NCBI GenBank assembly: GCA_034509425.1
Contig: JAVTVJ010000814.1
Location: 434,001 to 498,000 of the forward strand
Length of the DNA: 64,000 bases
Direction of reading: 5' to 3'
Origin: Eopsaltria australis
Taxonomy: Eukaryota > Chordata > Aves > Passeriformes > Petroicidae
Shown here one piece after another: positions 31,891 to 43,655 of the stretch. Under the pieces are notes generated by a model that saw nothing but the letters and a program-made list of their open reading frames with translations, was not told where the DNA came from and ran no database searches. Position numbers and translations under genes: made by a program. Numbering within the stretch: position 1 is the stretch's first letter; each line of letters opens with the position of its first letter.

Positions 31891-33050
31891 GCAGAGAGAG
31901 GTGTGACGTAGGCTTGTTTGCCAGCCTGGATTCGCTTCCCCTCATTAGAGCTGCCAGGAGTGAGACCTGGGTTTGGGGGCATGGAGACCTCCAGTGCTGG
32001 TCGCAGGTGATGCCCCTGATATCCCCCCTATCAGGATAGCAGGATATCAAGCAGAGGCTGGCAAACAGCATCCAGGAAACAGAAATATGCATTTCCCCTC
32101 CGTTGGGAAACACTGGGGATCAAAACGATCATTTTCTCCCGTATCCCAGTCCTTGCATCTCTGATCCCGTGCACGCATTTCGGTCCCGGCCGCACCTCCC
32201 GCAGCTGCCACATCCAGCTCTGGGCTGGGGCCAACAGCCCTGCTCTAGATGAACCAAAAATTCATTTCTAGCAGGCGCTGCCTCCGAAAGTGCTGCACAT
32301 GCAGTTGTTGCTGCCAGCGAGCTCATTAGCACAGCGACTCGCCCGGAGCCAGCGTGCCGGGGGAAGGAGAACACGAGCAGCTCCCACCTGCCCAGCCAGG
32401 GAACAGCAGCCACCTTCCGAGGCGACAGCAGCCACCTTCCGAGGCGACAGCAGCCACCTTCCGAGGCCGGTACCCCCACACGGGGAGAGCCGAGGAGCCG
32501 CGGGCTCTGCAGGGCGGTGCCCGGGCTCGGGAGGGGCTGAGCGCGGGGCACCCGCAGAGAAGCGCAGCAGAATCCAGGGGTTGTTTCTGTAGTAGCAAAG
32601 CTGTGACCTGTTCGAAGGAGCCAGAGCTGCCCCACTGCGAGGAGGAGCATCCCCTCCCCATCGCTTACCCAGCCCTGCATCCCTTCGAGGCTCTGCAGTG
32701 TTATTTATCCCTGCATGAACACCCGGGGGAGTCCCGCACCTCGCCCGTCCCCGCAGCCGCCCGGAGAGTTCCGGCCATGGGGCAGTCCTTTGTCACCCAT
32801 CCCACACCTCCGCTCGTCCCTCGGTAATCGCCCTCCAACGCTGCCCCAGGGATGGGCGGTACCCAGGGAGAGCCCCCAGCTCGCGGTGCCTGTGGCAGAG
32901 CGATGAGGGTGGGCATCGTGCCCTCAGCTCGCGGCAGAGCCACGAACGTTGTCCCCCCCCGGCTGCCCAAACGCAGCACGAACTCAGTCCAAGGCGGTGC
33001 CTGAGGCTGGTCACTTTGTCGCTGCAGGGCTACACCCGGTTATCACTCCT
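31891..33050. other. Non-coding stretch including a CpG-rich segment
   Basis: 32160-32560 is CpG-rich and contains the 22-bp tandem repeat listed next. Open frames on both strands (up to 183 codons on the minus strand) overlap and are not convincing. No TATA-like promoter or exon could be assigned. Confidence 0.5.
32404..32467. repeat. 22-bp tandem repeat, 2.9 copies
   Basis: Unit CAGCAGCCACCTTCCGAGGC plus GA, repeated at 32404, 32426 and 32448 with the last copy two bases short. Copies are identical. Each contains a CpG, and the repeat lies in a CpG-rich segment. Function unknown. Confidence 0.9.
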
Positions 33051-34199
33051 CTGGCGCTGCTACCCTTCGAAGTGTCTCAATAAAAGCAGAAAAAAGAGCA
33101 GTAAAGTCGAGTGGAAACAAATCCAAGAGGGTTTGGCAGGTCTGACTTATGGGAAGAGATGAAGGGACTGTAAGAGAGGACACATGTTCTCCTGTGCTCT
33201 CCATCCCGGAGCAGCTCCACGCTCCAGCTGTGGGGACAGCGGGACGGAGCTGCAGGCACGGACGTTTCCAGCTGAATCCATCTCTCCCCAGGCAGACAAA
33301 CAGGTTGCTTTGAGGGTTTTTAATTTCCTCCATCACAGAGCAGCCGTGTGCCTTTCATACCGGGAGCCTTTAAACGCTTTGGGAAGCAGTTCCAACATGT
33401 TCTGTGGGTACAGGGAGATAACAGAAAGCTCTCATGGAACCTCTCTGGCAGGGAAAGTTCAATTTTTGCGGTGCATCCTACACTCACCAGGGTCTGCACC
33501 TCAACATCCCACCCACTCCTCATTCCCGAAGAGCTGAGTTACCCTCAGTGCTTTCCTGTGGCTTCTCTCTGATGAAGCATTCAGGGTTGAGAAGTAAAAA
33601 GAAACCAAAAGTCAACTCAAGCCCTTGCCACAAGACAGACACAAACGTCTGGAAGCAGGGCCAGCTCTCACTCCGTCAGGAGGGGGAGCAGGCGGCTGCT
33701 CCCGCACAGCGCCCACGGGCAGAAAGGCTCTGCCGAGCTATTTTTAGCCCCAACATTGCAGAACAAGAAGCAGCTCCAGGCAATTGTCTGTTTTCTTTCT
33801 ATTTTCCCCCCTTCTTGTCTCTTTTCTCAGATTTTCCCCCCGGGAGCCAGGGCAGCAGGGCTGTTTCAGGAGGAGGGGGCTCCGTTTCTGAGCGCTGGTT
33901 GGGGACATTCCAGCCACCACCCTGGGGCTGTACCTGGTGCCCTGCGGGATCACGGCCACAGAGCAGCTGAACGGAGCTGTTTCTCTTTGCAGAGCACAGC
34001 AGAGGAGGGTGGTGTCTCACACAGCGAGGAAAATCCGCCCCCGTTCCTGCTCTGCCTTCGCTGCAGCCGCAGGTGGGAGCGCTCAGGTGAAGGTCACCTG
34101 TGGGCTGGAATGTGAAAGCAGCCGGGGCCGGGGCCGGCCCTTCCCTCCCGGAGCATCTCCGTGCTGCTGAGGGGCCGTGGGGGATTTGGAGGGAATTTG
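33051..34199. other. Non-coding stretch with one splice-bounded candidate
   Basis: Mixed GC-rich DNA. A candidate 80-nt splice-bounded segment at 33993-34072 is listed separately. AT-richer pieces occur at 33300-33480 and 33780-33840. No mobile element is recognised. Confidence 0.5.
33993..34072 (+). other. Weak exon candidate, 80 nt
   Basis: A good acceptor (GCTGTTTCTCTTTGCAG ending at 33992) and a donor (CCGCAG/GTGGGAG at 34072/34073) frame 80 nt that is open in one frame. The peptide is not recognised and the length is not a multiple of three. Splice-like pairs arise by chance in 64 kb, so this is only a lead for RNA evidence. Confidence 0.12.
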
Positions 34200-34560
34200 G
34201 CTGCTCTGTGCAATGCCAGCAGCAGTTCCGTGCCAGTTAATTGCATCCACATTATCTCTGGTCCAGAGAAAGGCCTGATTTGAGCCCCGTTTCTATGGGA
34301 AGTGGCACTGCTGATGCACAGCCGTGCACATGCTTTGTACCAGCTTCAGACAGCACGGCTTGACATGAAACAAGCCTACACAAAAATAAATTGTATTGTA
34401 TTTAAATATTCCTTAAGTCATTTTAATGTATTTAAGTCTTAATTCATCTTCTCAAAGTCCCTTTTCCCTACACTAATGTGATGTATTTGACAGAAAGATG
34501 AATGACGTTATTAAAGAGCCTCTCTGGCAAATTTCAGTAATAAAATCTCCCCTTCCCCCC
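34200..34560. promoter_or_regulatory. AT-rich island, possible conserved non-coding element
   Basis: Contains CCAGTTAATTGCATCC, AAATAAATTGTATTGTATTTAAATATTCC and TTTTAATGTATTTAAGTC, ending near ATGACGTTATTAAAGAG. TGACGT there (about 34502-34508) is a CRE half-site. Flanks are GC-rich. Inferred from motifs and composition. Confidence 0.3.
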
Positions 34561-36830
34561 CGCCTCTCTTCTTTTCCACACATGCAGACCTCTGCTTCCT
34601 TCATCCTCACAGATTATTCCTGGTTACTGAAAGGGACTTGAGAGCATCTCCTGAATCCTTCCCATGGGCATTATTTAACCTCACATGCCCATGCCAAGAA
34701 ATAGGGCCTGGCTGTGCTGTGTGCCCTCAGTGAGAGGAACCCCCCATATTCCCCAGTATCCAGGTACCTCCTCATCCTCACCAGGACCCTCAGCCAGTCC
34801 GTGTGAGGGCATGGGGGCACCCAGCATGAGCCTGGCCTTCCTGCACACCAGCCCCACACAGACACCTCCGAATTTACACCCTGCTTCCCCATTCCATCCT
34901 GATTTATCATTTCCAGCACGCTGGAGCAGTCACACACATTAATCATCCCAGCTTTTAAACCATCCCCCTAAATCACTTCTCACACTGGGAGCCGTTTGCC
35001 CCCAGCACTGGGCAGCCCCTGGATGTGGATTCCCAGCTGGGATGAGTGGGCTCTGTGCCCCATCCTCACCAGCACGACCACGGCTCTGCCATTTGGAGGG
35101 AGGTGACACAGGGAGAGCCTTGTGGGGTCACAGCTGGGTGGGGAAGAAGGGGAATCCCTCTCTCAGTGTGAACCCAAGGGTTGGACAGGGAACCCTTTGG
35201 CTCAGGCAAGGAAAAGGCACCTGGACCCTGGATCACTCTTGGGGTAAGCACAGCACGTGGGCAGCCTCGGCAGAGGGGATCTTGCTGCTCCCTCCAGCTC
35301 AAGGCTGGAATGTCTCCCTGTGTCTCATGTTCCTGGTATGGGAGGGATTTTATTTCCCAGGCTTTTCCCCTTGCAAGTTCTGCCCTTTGCCCTCAACAGG
35401 AGGAATTTTACTGACTTTATCTTCCAAACCCCGGCACACAGAAGAGAGGAGAATAAAAGAATGTCATGACCTCATCCATCTGACCCGAGCAGCAGAGGCA
35501 GAGGCTGCACACTGGAATGCTCCCATTTTTGCCCAGAATGTGTGGAGTGGCAGCCACGGAGCTGTCAGAGTCCTGCCCTGGGGTTCCCAGCTGGGCTGGG
35601 GGCTGGAAGCAGCAGCACATCCTGGGGGTCCTGCCCTGATCCCACAGCTCAGGGTGCCAGAGGAGGATAACAGAGGAAAAGGGGGATTGCACAAGCAGTC
35701 CAGTGCCACTGGGGCATTTGGGGTGCCAAGCTGGAGGGCACAGCCACGAGCTGCCCCACAGGATTCCCAGGATTGAGGGAATTCCCGTGGGAGAGCAGGC
35801 ACTGCCGAGGCACCGGGCATGCTGGGTGAGACCGAGGCCGACCCCTTCTGCAGGAGCATCTTGCTTGCAATGAAGATGAGATCTGCAGCTCTCTGGCTGT
35901 TTAGACTCTCCAAAGCTTCAGTGATCTACCTAGATTAGGCCTCAACAAGCTGAATTTCTGCTCCAGGTAGTGCAGCTGCTCCTCGCTGAATAAAACATGC
36001 GCTCACGCTGCTGCGCCCCGAAGACGAGCTCCGAGAAACCTTTTATTTCTCTCTCTATTCATGCACACGCTGATTTTTTTGGCAAACGCCTGCAAAGAGG
36101 GGCCCTGCTTGTTGTTCCTGTCAGGTTATTCCATGCAGGGAACGACGTTGCTGTTTTCCTAAGCTTCCCATCGCTCGGGAGTGCGGAGCCACCAGTGGGT
36201 CCTGCTCCGTGCTGCCTTCCCAAGGGATGCACTCCCAGTGTGGAGCCACACGGGGCTGGGATTGCTGCTGTTCCCAGGTGGTCCCAAGTGCCAGGGGAAT
36301 GCCAGTGATGATGGCAGTGCAGCTGTGATGCGATGGCCAGAGCAGGGATGGGTTGGATATTCCAGCCATGCCCTTCTCTGTGTGCCAGGGGAGCAGCTCT
36401 GTGTTCTGGGCTGTGTTTGCCCACCCACACCCCCGGGACAAACATTATCCCTGTCCTCTGAACTTGCCAAGGAGCCTGAAACCCCTGTGCAGCTCTACAG
36501 CAACAGAGAGCCTTTCCATAAACACGCCGAGATCTGTTTGGCATCTGCTCCCATAATGACACAGCAGCTCATTACAGCCTGTGACATCCCACTGTAAACA
36601 GAGCACTGTGCAACCCTGTAATTTTGGGAGCTAGATCAGGTACTCATGTGCTTGCATAATCCAAAACATAGTGGCTTTCAAGCTGAGTTTTTCCTTTTCT
36701 TTTTCCTTTTTTTTTTTTTTTCTGGCTTTTTGTGTCTTCTCTTCTGGTTGACATGGTTACAGGATCCTGAGGATGGGGTAACAGGAGATACATGGGTTTG
36801 GGTAGACTCAGAAACCCACTGATGCCTCCT
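34561..36830. other. Non-coding stretch, GC-rich
   Basis: A 244-codon plus-strand frame at 35042-35776 overlaps open frames on the minus strand and has no domain, so it is not called. AT-rich pieces at 35890-36070 and 36600-36740; the latter includes a T-rich run at 36688-36721. No mobile element or exon is supported. Confidence 0.5.
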
Positions 36831-36899
36831 GGAAAAGCAGGAAAAGCAGGAAAAGCAGGAAAAGCAGGAAAAGCAGGAAAAGCAGAAAAAGCAGGAAAA
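36831..36899. repeat. (GGAAAAGCA)n nonamer repeat, about 7.7 copies
   Basis: Six perfect GGAAAAGCA copies, a seventh with one substitution (GAAAAAGCA) and a partial eighth. In one frame it reads Gly-Lys-Ala repeats, giving rise to a short low-complexity frame that is not a gene. Purine-rich on the plus strand. Confidence 0.95.
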
Positions 36900-37159
36900 C
36901 CAGACTATTTTGAGACAGTTCAGCTTGCTTTGTCTTCTTTCATGTCTCTCCCGCTATTTCTTACTTCCAAATAGAGATTCACATGAAGACATCACTTTCT
37001 TTCCCGAAGCCTTCCACCCACTGCCGCCTTTTCCCTGCCCAATCTCGTAATTCTCTGCCTGTGCCATCATCATCACCTTGCTGTGACTCACTGCTCTGGC
37101 AGAGGAGACCCAGGTGGGGACAGAACTGGTGGTGGGAGTGAGGGCTTACAAAGAACAGA
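36900..37159. other. Non-coding spacer, no gene seen
   Basis: Mixed composition with no repeat, exon or motif cluster recognised. Confidence 0.5.
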
Positions 37160-37500
37160 GATGCAGGCGAAACTGCTCCTAAATTGAATGTTTTTCACGG
37201 TTCTTCCAAGCAGTGTCTGCAGTACTTTGAGATTATTCTCTCCCGGGGGGCTTCATAAAAGCTGTAAATACTCCAAATAGCTTTCAAGGTTGGCCTTGTG
37301 ACAGTTCAGTTCCCGAGAAAATTTATGCTAATGTGCTGCTCCGTCACCATCCGGGAGCCCTCGCTGCAGACGCGTTTGTGCCTTTCAAGGAAAGATTTCA
37401 GATCGTGGTGTTTTGCTAGAAGTTAAATACATCCAGGCTTTGAAGCTGAAATCGCCTGGTAGTGGCTCCCTTCCACCACATCCCATCTCCAGGATTTGTT
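37160..37500. promoter_or_regulatory. AT-rich island with an octamer-like core
   Basis: ATGCTAAT at 37325-37332 is an octamer-type POU variant within AAATTTATGCTAATGTG. Upstream is TAAATTGAATGTTTTTCAC, and GTAAATACTCCAAATAGC lies between. A moderately AT-rich, low-repeat block with GC-rich flanks. Inferred regulatory. Confidence 0.3.
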
Positions 37501-39279
37501 TAAAGATTACAAACCCAGTTTTCCAGGAGCTCTGAGTGCTGCTGGGTGTGGATGGGAATGGGATGCTCGTGCCCCACACGTGCTGGGCTGCTGCACAAGC
37601 CCCTTCAGCCCGCTGAATTCCAGCTGGGACCTGTTCTCACCAGCTCTCCCTTTCATATCCAGAGAGTTGAGGCCACACACCTCCAGGTCTTGGAGAAGGC
37701 AACAGAGAAGGGAGTTCTGGAAGAAGGTTCCTGCAGGAAGAGGAGCAGGAGGTGTAAATCCCATGGCACTCCAGCTGGAGCACAGCACACCCTCAGCTCT
37801 CTGCCTCAGCTGAGGCTGCGGGCACTGAAAGGGAAAGGAGAAATAATCAGGGAGAACACACGTGGAAGTGGCAAAGCTCCAGTGGATTTGGGGCTCCTGC
37901 AGGTGGCCCCACGTGACTGATGGAAGAACATCCCCGGCTTCTCTTCACAGCAGAGCTCGTGGGTGAGGGAGGGAGCAGAGCTGGGTCCAAAGGCAGGGTC
38001 AGGCTGGAGCACAGCCACGGCTTTGGGGATGGCCTCAGGGGACTGGTGCTGCCACCACACCAGGAGCTCCAGCCCAAGCCCAAACCTTGAACCATCTTCC
38101 CTTCTGACATGGGTTTGCAGCTCCCCTTGGTGGAGGGAAGTGGGGGGACAAGGGACAGCCTGCCCAAAACTGGGAAAAGAACTTTTGGGTTCCATGGAAA
38201 GAGAAGTCCTTACAGTCCTCCCTAGAAGCCATTTTACCAATCCAGAAGGGATCCATGGATCAGTCTCCAGTGTGGGATGTTGTGTACGGCTGTCTCAGTA
38301 CAAAGGTTTCTGCAGCAATCAAATTCTTTCACCCTGGTGAAAAGCAGAAGTGCTGAGGTTGCACGGAATCCCAGTTCCCCCAGGAGCCGCTGCTGGGCTC
38401 AGCCCCACAGCAGGGTCCTGTGCAGGGGGCACCAGCTCTCTCTCAGGGTCTGGATTAGTGCTGAAATTCCTCTCTTTCCCCTTCTCCTGCAGTGTCCTTT
38501 GCCATCAGCCCCTGTTATTGCACATGATTGATATTTGGCATTAGGATGTGCCAGGAACTCGCTCCCATCGCTCTGCTGGGATGAGGCTTCCCACGAGCAC
38601 ATCCATCAGAGCTGTGAGAGCCACCCTGGCACGGAGGAGGGAGGGCTGGGATCCCACCAGGGATCCTGCTGAGGCTGTGGGTCTGGGGAGAAGGGGGAGT
38701 TAGCAGTTTTCAGCAGAGGAAAAAAGGCTCCAGGAGAGGAAAAGCCTCTTGCGAAGGTTCAGCTCCGTGGGAATAACACCCCATGCCCCAGGAATGCTGT
38801 GCCCCAGGGAAGGTCTGGCTGCAGCATCCCACCAGGGCTGGGCTCTGCTCTGGAGCAGACCCAGGAGTGCCCAGAATTAACAGATCTGCATCGATTTCTT
38901 GTTTAACTTCCCATTTATTACAGCGCTGTGGATAGAGATTAACTCGTGTTGTTTGGTATTTATTATTGCTTCTCCTGCTTTCCAATGGCAACCTGAGGTA
39001 AATGAATAATGAACTGGGAGCTCTGCCTGGCTGGGCTGTGGCTCCCAGGAAGATCCCTGGGATCTGGGATGCACCTTGGATCCCTGAGGCTCTCCCTGAA
39101 CCCAATCCCACAGCAGGCAGGAGTGGGAGCGGGCGGGCACCTCCCTCTCCAAGCAGATCATTAATAATCATTAATATTCATCCCTGCCATGCCCTCAGTC
39201 ACTGGTGGAAGATCCTGATTGATCGGGGACGCCTCGGCCGAGCTCCGCTGGGCCCTCACGTAATAAGTGCAACACTCTG
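37501..39279. other. Non-coding stretch, GC-rich with small AT-rich pieces
   Basis: An AT-rich piece at about 38870-39010 and a TCATTAATAATCATTAATATTC segment at about 39158-39180 stand out. The rest is filler. No gene or recognised mobile element. Confidence 0.5.
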
Positions 39280-39500
39280 GAAAGAGGGGAATTACTCCTG
39301 ACACTGGGATTATATCTCTGCCAACAGCATCAATATTCTATTAAAGATATGTGATAATATAACACTAATTGCCAATCGAGGGCCATTAAAGGCAGCCTAC
39401 AAACAGCGCTTCGATCTCACCTCTCGGATTAAAAACACCGCAGTGATTTCCTGTTCCTCGTGCTTTATTCCTGTGTTTTCTGCCCATGCATAATGCAGCA
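39280..39500. promoter_or_regulatory. AT-rich island, possible conserved non-coding element
   Basis: Contains CATCAATATTCTATTAAAG, ATATAACACTAATTGCC, CCAAT (39372-39376) and GGCCATTAAAGG, then GATTAAAAACACCG and a CCATGCATAATGCAG segment. Varied, non-repetitive sequence with sharp compositional borders. Inferred regulatory. Confidence 0.35.
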
Positions 39501-41439
39501 GTGCAAATTGCCAGCCAGTGCCCAGACAACTGCTGCCTTCCCCTGCCAGCCAAGGATAAAGGATTCCTAAGCCTGGAAGGAGGCAGGGAGGACATAAATC
39601 ATGTCCACAGGCCAAGAACAGGCTGGGGGAAAGTCCTCTCCCATTCCCGTTTGGCCGAGGGCCTGAGGGCATCATCACAGTTGGCCGTGACTGAGCAAGG
39701 GGGGAAACACAACTTGTGTGAGAAGAACCAGGAGCAGCCCAGCCCTGCCAAATTCTGGTGATTCCTCACTGAGCCTTTGCCTCTGCCAGATCAGCAAATC
39801 CCCATCTCCAGAAGGAGCTCTCAGTGATTTACTGCTCCCTCTGTGCAAGGCACTGCAAGGCTTGAGTGTTTCTGGGGCAGGAACAAGCCTGTTTGGGTCT
39901 TCCAAGGCTTCAGCGCTTGGAGACATTGGCCTGAATTTTAAAATTTTTATTCTTTTATTTTTTTTCCTAAGGCTATGGAGGCCAGACAGCCCACATCAGT
40001 GGTCACAAAGTCAATGAATTTGAAACAAAGAGCATAAACTCCAAAAACATCACCCTGCAGGGGCAAAGCCACCCCTGCCATTGAACCTCGGTTCCCAAAA
40101 TCTTGGAATGGTTTGCAGAATGAGGGATTGGAAGACAACCCAGGCTCCTGGGCATCCCCACCTGCAGCAGGCACAGCCCCCTCGAGATGGAGTTTCTGGT
40201 AAGAACAACAAGAGCATTCCAGCCAAGGAGGGAACACTTTCCTGAGGAGAAACAGGAATTAGAACCTCCCAGCTGCTGTTGATGGTACAGTGTGGCTCAG
40301 CAATGCTCTGGGAGCACAGAACCGAGGAGCTGGAGTGAAATAAAAGTGCAATGATGGAGAGGATGAAGCTCCCTCGGCAGGACACAGCAGAGGAGCCACA
40401 TCATCCACGCTGCCAACGCCTCTCTGGTGCAGCCTCAGCACAGGGAACTCCCAAACATTCATTTCCAGAGGTGCCAGCCGTGCATTACTGTAATGAGACA
40501 CAGGAATATTCTCTCAGTTCCACCAGCTATAGATTGAAGCCGCAAAGAGAAATTGTCTGAACCTCCATCTGATCAATCTTGTCAAAACATGTTCATTTAA
40601 TCCCTTACAAATGAAAGGAAGATGTGTTTAAAATGTCATCCTTGGGGTCTGGGAGCCCCGTTCCTATAAATCAGTCAACCCCGGTAAACCGTGTTATTTA
40701 GGAGCTCTCTGACAGCAGACGTGCCAGAGACATTTTTAAGCTATGCACACAAGGTTTACATCATCTCAGACGTAAAATTATTCACTTTTTCCTTTCGTTT
40801 TACCTTGCCATGACTAAGCACCAGCACGGGGAGGAGACGGATGGGGGGAGGTCACACAGGGACACACACAGCTCACAGGGAAGGAACCCCAGGAGCGACA
40901 ACCTCCCAGATGTGCCAGCAGGGACAGGGACGTGCCAGGCAGTGCCTGACTCAGCCTTCACCTGGCTCGTGCTCCCAGCACCCAGGTGTGCCCTGGTCCC
41001 CAGCCCAGGACACTCTGCAGTGACACCACCCCGAGGTGACACCACCCCCAGGAGCAGCAGCCGGGAAAACACGGCTGCCCTCGCCCGCAGCAATGTCACC
41101 GCTCTCCAGCAGGAGCAGCACGCCAAAATAAGCGATCTGGGAGCGTTTTCTGTGCCGCCTCCAGGAAGGATTGACCTCGCAGCCCCGCCACGGGCTGGCG
41201 AGAACTGGGAGCTGCAATTTTCTTTGCACCTCTGGGCGAGGAGCTTCACCTCCTGAACCTCGTTTGGCTCCTGGGCTGGGTACCCTGCAGCCTCGCCAGA
41301 GGTGAGCTGTGAGGCAGCCCTGATGCCTTTCCAGCTGCTCAGAGGAACTCCCAGCACATCCCACAACAAGAGCCCCCAAGGCCGAGTCCCAGGGGATCTG
41401 AGGGTTGGGCTGGGCTCTTTTGGGCCATTGTCCATTTAG
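39501..41439. other. Non-coding stretch
   Basis: GC-rich filler with AT-rich pieces at 39930-40030 and 40470-40810. A 16-bp direct repeat (GTGACACCACCCC core) lies at 41020-41049. Open frames of 148-211 codons at 40800-41445 occur on both strands over the same DNA and are not called as genes. Confidence 0.5.
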
Positions 41440-41830
41440 CAGCAAAGATGTTTGACAGCTGTGACAATGGACAGGGATCGGTTGGGTTCTTTATTGGTCC
41501 TGAAGGTGCTTATATTTAAAACAATTTGTTAGGCTCCCCATGATTTACTGCTGCGCTGGAAAATGGGGCTGAGTATTGATTCTTTGCCTTTTCTATCGCA
41601 AATGGGTGTAATGTTTTATAGTATGTCAGAATAATAGCAGTGGGCACTTTATCAATGTCAAATGTTAAAAATGATCAGCTATTGTGATGTAGGAGATTAA
41701 ATATGAAAGCTTGATGGGTATATAAAAGCAAAATGGCAATAATAAAGGGATTTTTTATGTTCAACTCGTTGCTCTCCCAAATCTACCTGGGGAGCTATTA
41801 GAACCAATGTGCTGATCAGTGACACATCAC
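41440..41830. promoter_or_regulatory. AT-rich island with SOX, CCAAT and TATA-like cores
   Basis: ACAATGG at 41464-41470 is a SOX core, and ATTGG at 41493-41497 an inverted CCAAT. TATATAAAAG at 41719-41728 looks like a TATA box. The 350-base block between is AT-rich, non-repetitive and free of open frames of any length. The TATA-like sequence without CpG context is equally likely to be fortuitous. The block has the look of a conserved enhancer. Confidence 0.35.
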
Positions 41831-42981
41831 CATGGGTTAGAGGATGGCAAAGTGCTGGCTTTGATTCCCAGGGAGCCTTTGTGTTGCCCAGCTGGTTCAG
41901 GGGCCAGAAGTTGAATCCTGCCCTTCCCTGCCAGGACTCTGAAGAGTTTTATGTCCTCTGAGTTGATCATAAACCCAAAACTTGGAGCTGGGATACCCAT
42001 CAGGCATCCCAGAGCCTCTCAGAGGGGATGAGCCACCAGGAATACAGAGCTGCTCCACGAGGGAAGGCACAGACACGACAGCCCAGGTTTGGTGCAGAGC
42101 GAGCCTAAGGACTGCGAGGCTGTGAGGGATTCAGGGTGCAAACAGACCCCTGTGAGTGCTGAGCCCAAAGCAGACCAGAAAATCGCATGTTTCTCATTGT
42201 TCCCACACTCCTGTAACCCAGACTAGCAAACTAATTGCAGTCACTTAATGCATTAATTGGATGAGATGCAGGAGCTGATGCCAAGCAGTTGGCGAGGACA
42301 CGACCCCGGGACCACAGCAGGATGCAGCTCCCACTAAAAGTGCTTGGCAGGATGTGAGCTACACCTACATGGGATTTTTTAAACTCCCGAAGAGAAGACC
42401 TTTCCATGAGGACATCTTCAAGACTAACTAGTTCTTAAATTTTTAACATCTGAAGCACAAGCATCTGTGCCTTTGCTCTGCACCGAGCACAGCCCGATGA
42501 GCGGAGCTGGTTTCAGCTGGCTGCTCCAGCAGCTGTGCCAGAGCCCGCTGAGCACAGAGAGGCAGAAGAAGCTGTTTCAAGAGCAGAGAAGAGCTTCCTG
42601 CAGCACAAGTGCAAGGTGGAAACCTCAAGAGGAGTCTGCTGAGCAGGAAAGAGCCTCACCTCCATGCCTGGCACTGCGCTCACCTCGGGGCTTCCTCACT
42701 GCCCTGTGGTCTCATCCAGAGGAATCGCTGCAGGTCTGCCAGCAGCCACCTCTCTGCAGCCCTGTTATCTAACACTGCTAAAAATAATCCTTCCTCACTG
42801 CTCCTGCCCTCTCTGCAGCTCCCAGACTTTCCCTCAGCACTCAGAGCCCCGGTGCTCTCAGCACCAACCCTTTTATAGCCACAGCAGGGCCCAGTTCCTG
42901 CCAGCCTGCTGCAAATGCTGCTCATGGCAAACAGCTGGGCTCCTCCAGCAGCCTGGGCTGCCCTCGGCTCCTGAACCCACG
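41831..42981. other. Non-coding stretch left of the minisatellite
   Basis: Mixed DNA with an AT-richer segment at 42180-42460 (CACTTAATGCATTAATTGG). Plus-strand frames at 42467-43155 run into the minisatellite and lack any domain. No gene called. Confidence 0.5.
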
Positions 42982-43655
42982 CATGGGATGCAGGGATGTG
43001 CCATGGATGGGAAGCAGGGTGTGCCAGGGATGGGATGCAGGGTGTGCCATAGATGGAATATTGGGTTGTGCCATGGATGGGATGAAGGATGTGCCATGGA
43101 TGGGATGAAGGATGTGCCATGGATGGGGTGCAGGGATGTGCCATGGATGGGATGAAGGATGTGCCATGGATGGGATGCTGGGTGTGCCATGGATGGGATG
43201 AAGGATGTGCTGTGGATGGGATGCTGGGTGTGCCATGGGTGGGGTGCTGGATGGATGGGATGCAGGGATGTGCCATGGATGGGATGCAGGGATGTGCCAT
43301 GGATGGGATGCAGGGATGTGCCATGGATGGGATGCTGGGTGTGCCATGGATGGGATGCAGGGATGTGCCATGGATGGGATGAAGGATGTGCCATGGATGG
43401 GATGCTGAGTGTGCCATGGATCGGATGCTGGGTGTGCCATGGATGGGATGCAGGGATGTGCCATGGATGGGATGCAGGGATGTGCCATGGATGGGGTGCT
43501 GGGTGTGCCATGGATGGGATGCTGAGTGTGCCATGGATGGGATGCTGGGTGTGCCATGGATGGGATGCTGAGTGTGCCATGGATGGGGTGCTGGGTGTGC
43601 CATGGATGGAGTGCCAGGGATGTGCCATGGATGGGGTGCTGGGTGTGCCATGGAC
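42982..43655. repeat. 23/24-bp minisatellite, about 29 copies
   Basis: Tandem units built on GTGCCATGGATGGGATG followed by a variable tail. Three main tails are seen: AAGGAT (23-bp unit), CTGGGT or CTGAGT (23 bp) and CAGGGAT (24 bp). A few units carry single substitutions; one near 43249 has lost its GTGCCAT start. The variant order is irregular in the left half; CTGGGT and CTGAGT tails alternate at the right end, which suggests recent two-unit duplication there. Because units are 23 or 24 bases and carry few stops, frames stay open across the array on both strands (for example 351 codons on the minus strand). These are not genes. Confidence 0.95.

Noticed and set aside
41719..41728. TATA box of a promoter
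   Set aside because: It lies inside a uniformly AT-rich island with no downstream exon and too distant from the CCAAT core; kept only as part of the candidate enhancer block.
42982..43655. Regularly spaced repeats that might suggest a CRISPR array
   Set aside because: Units are directly adjacent with no unique spacers, in an animal-type genomic context with no cas genes.
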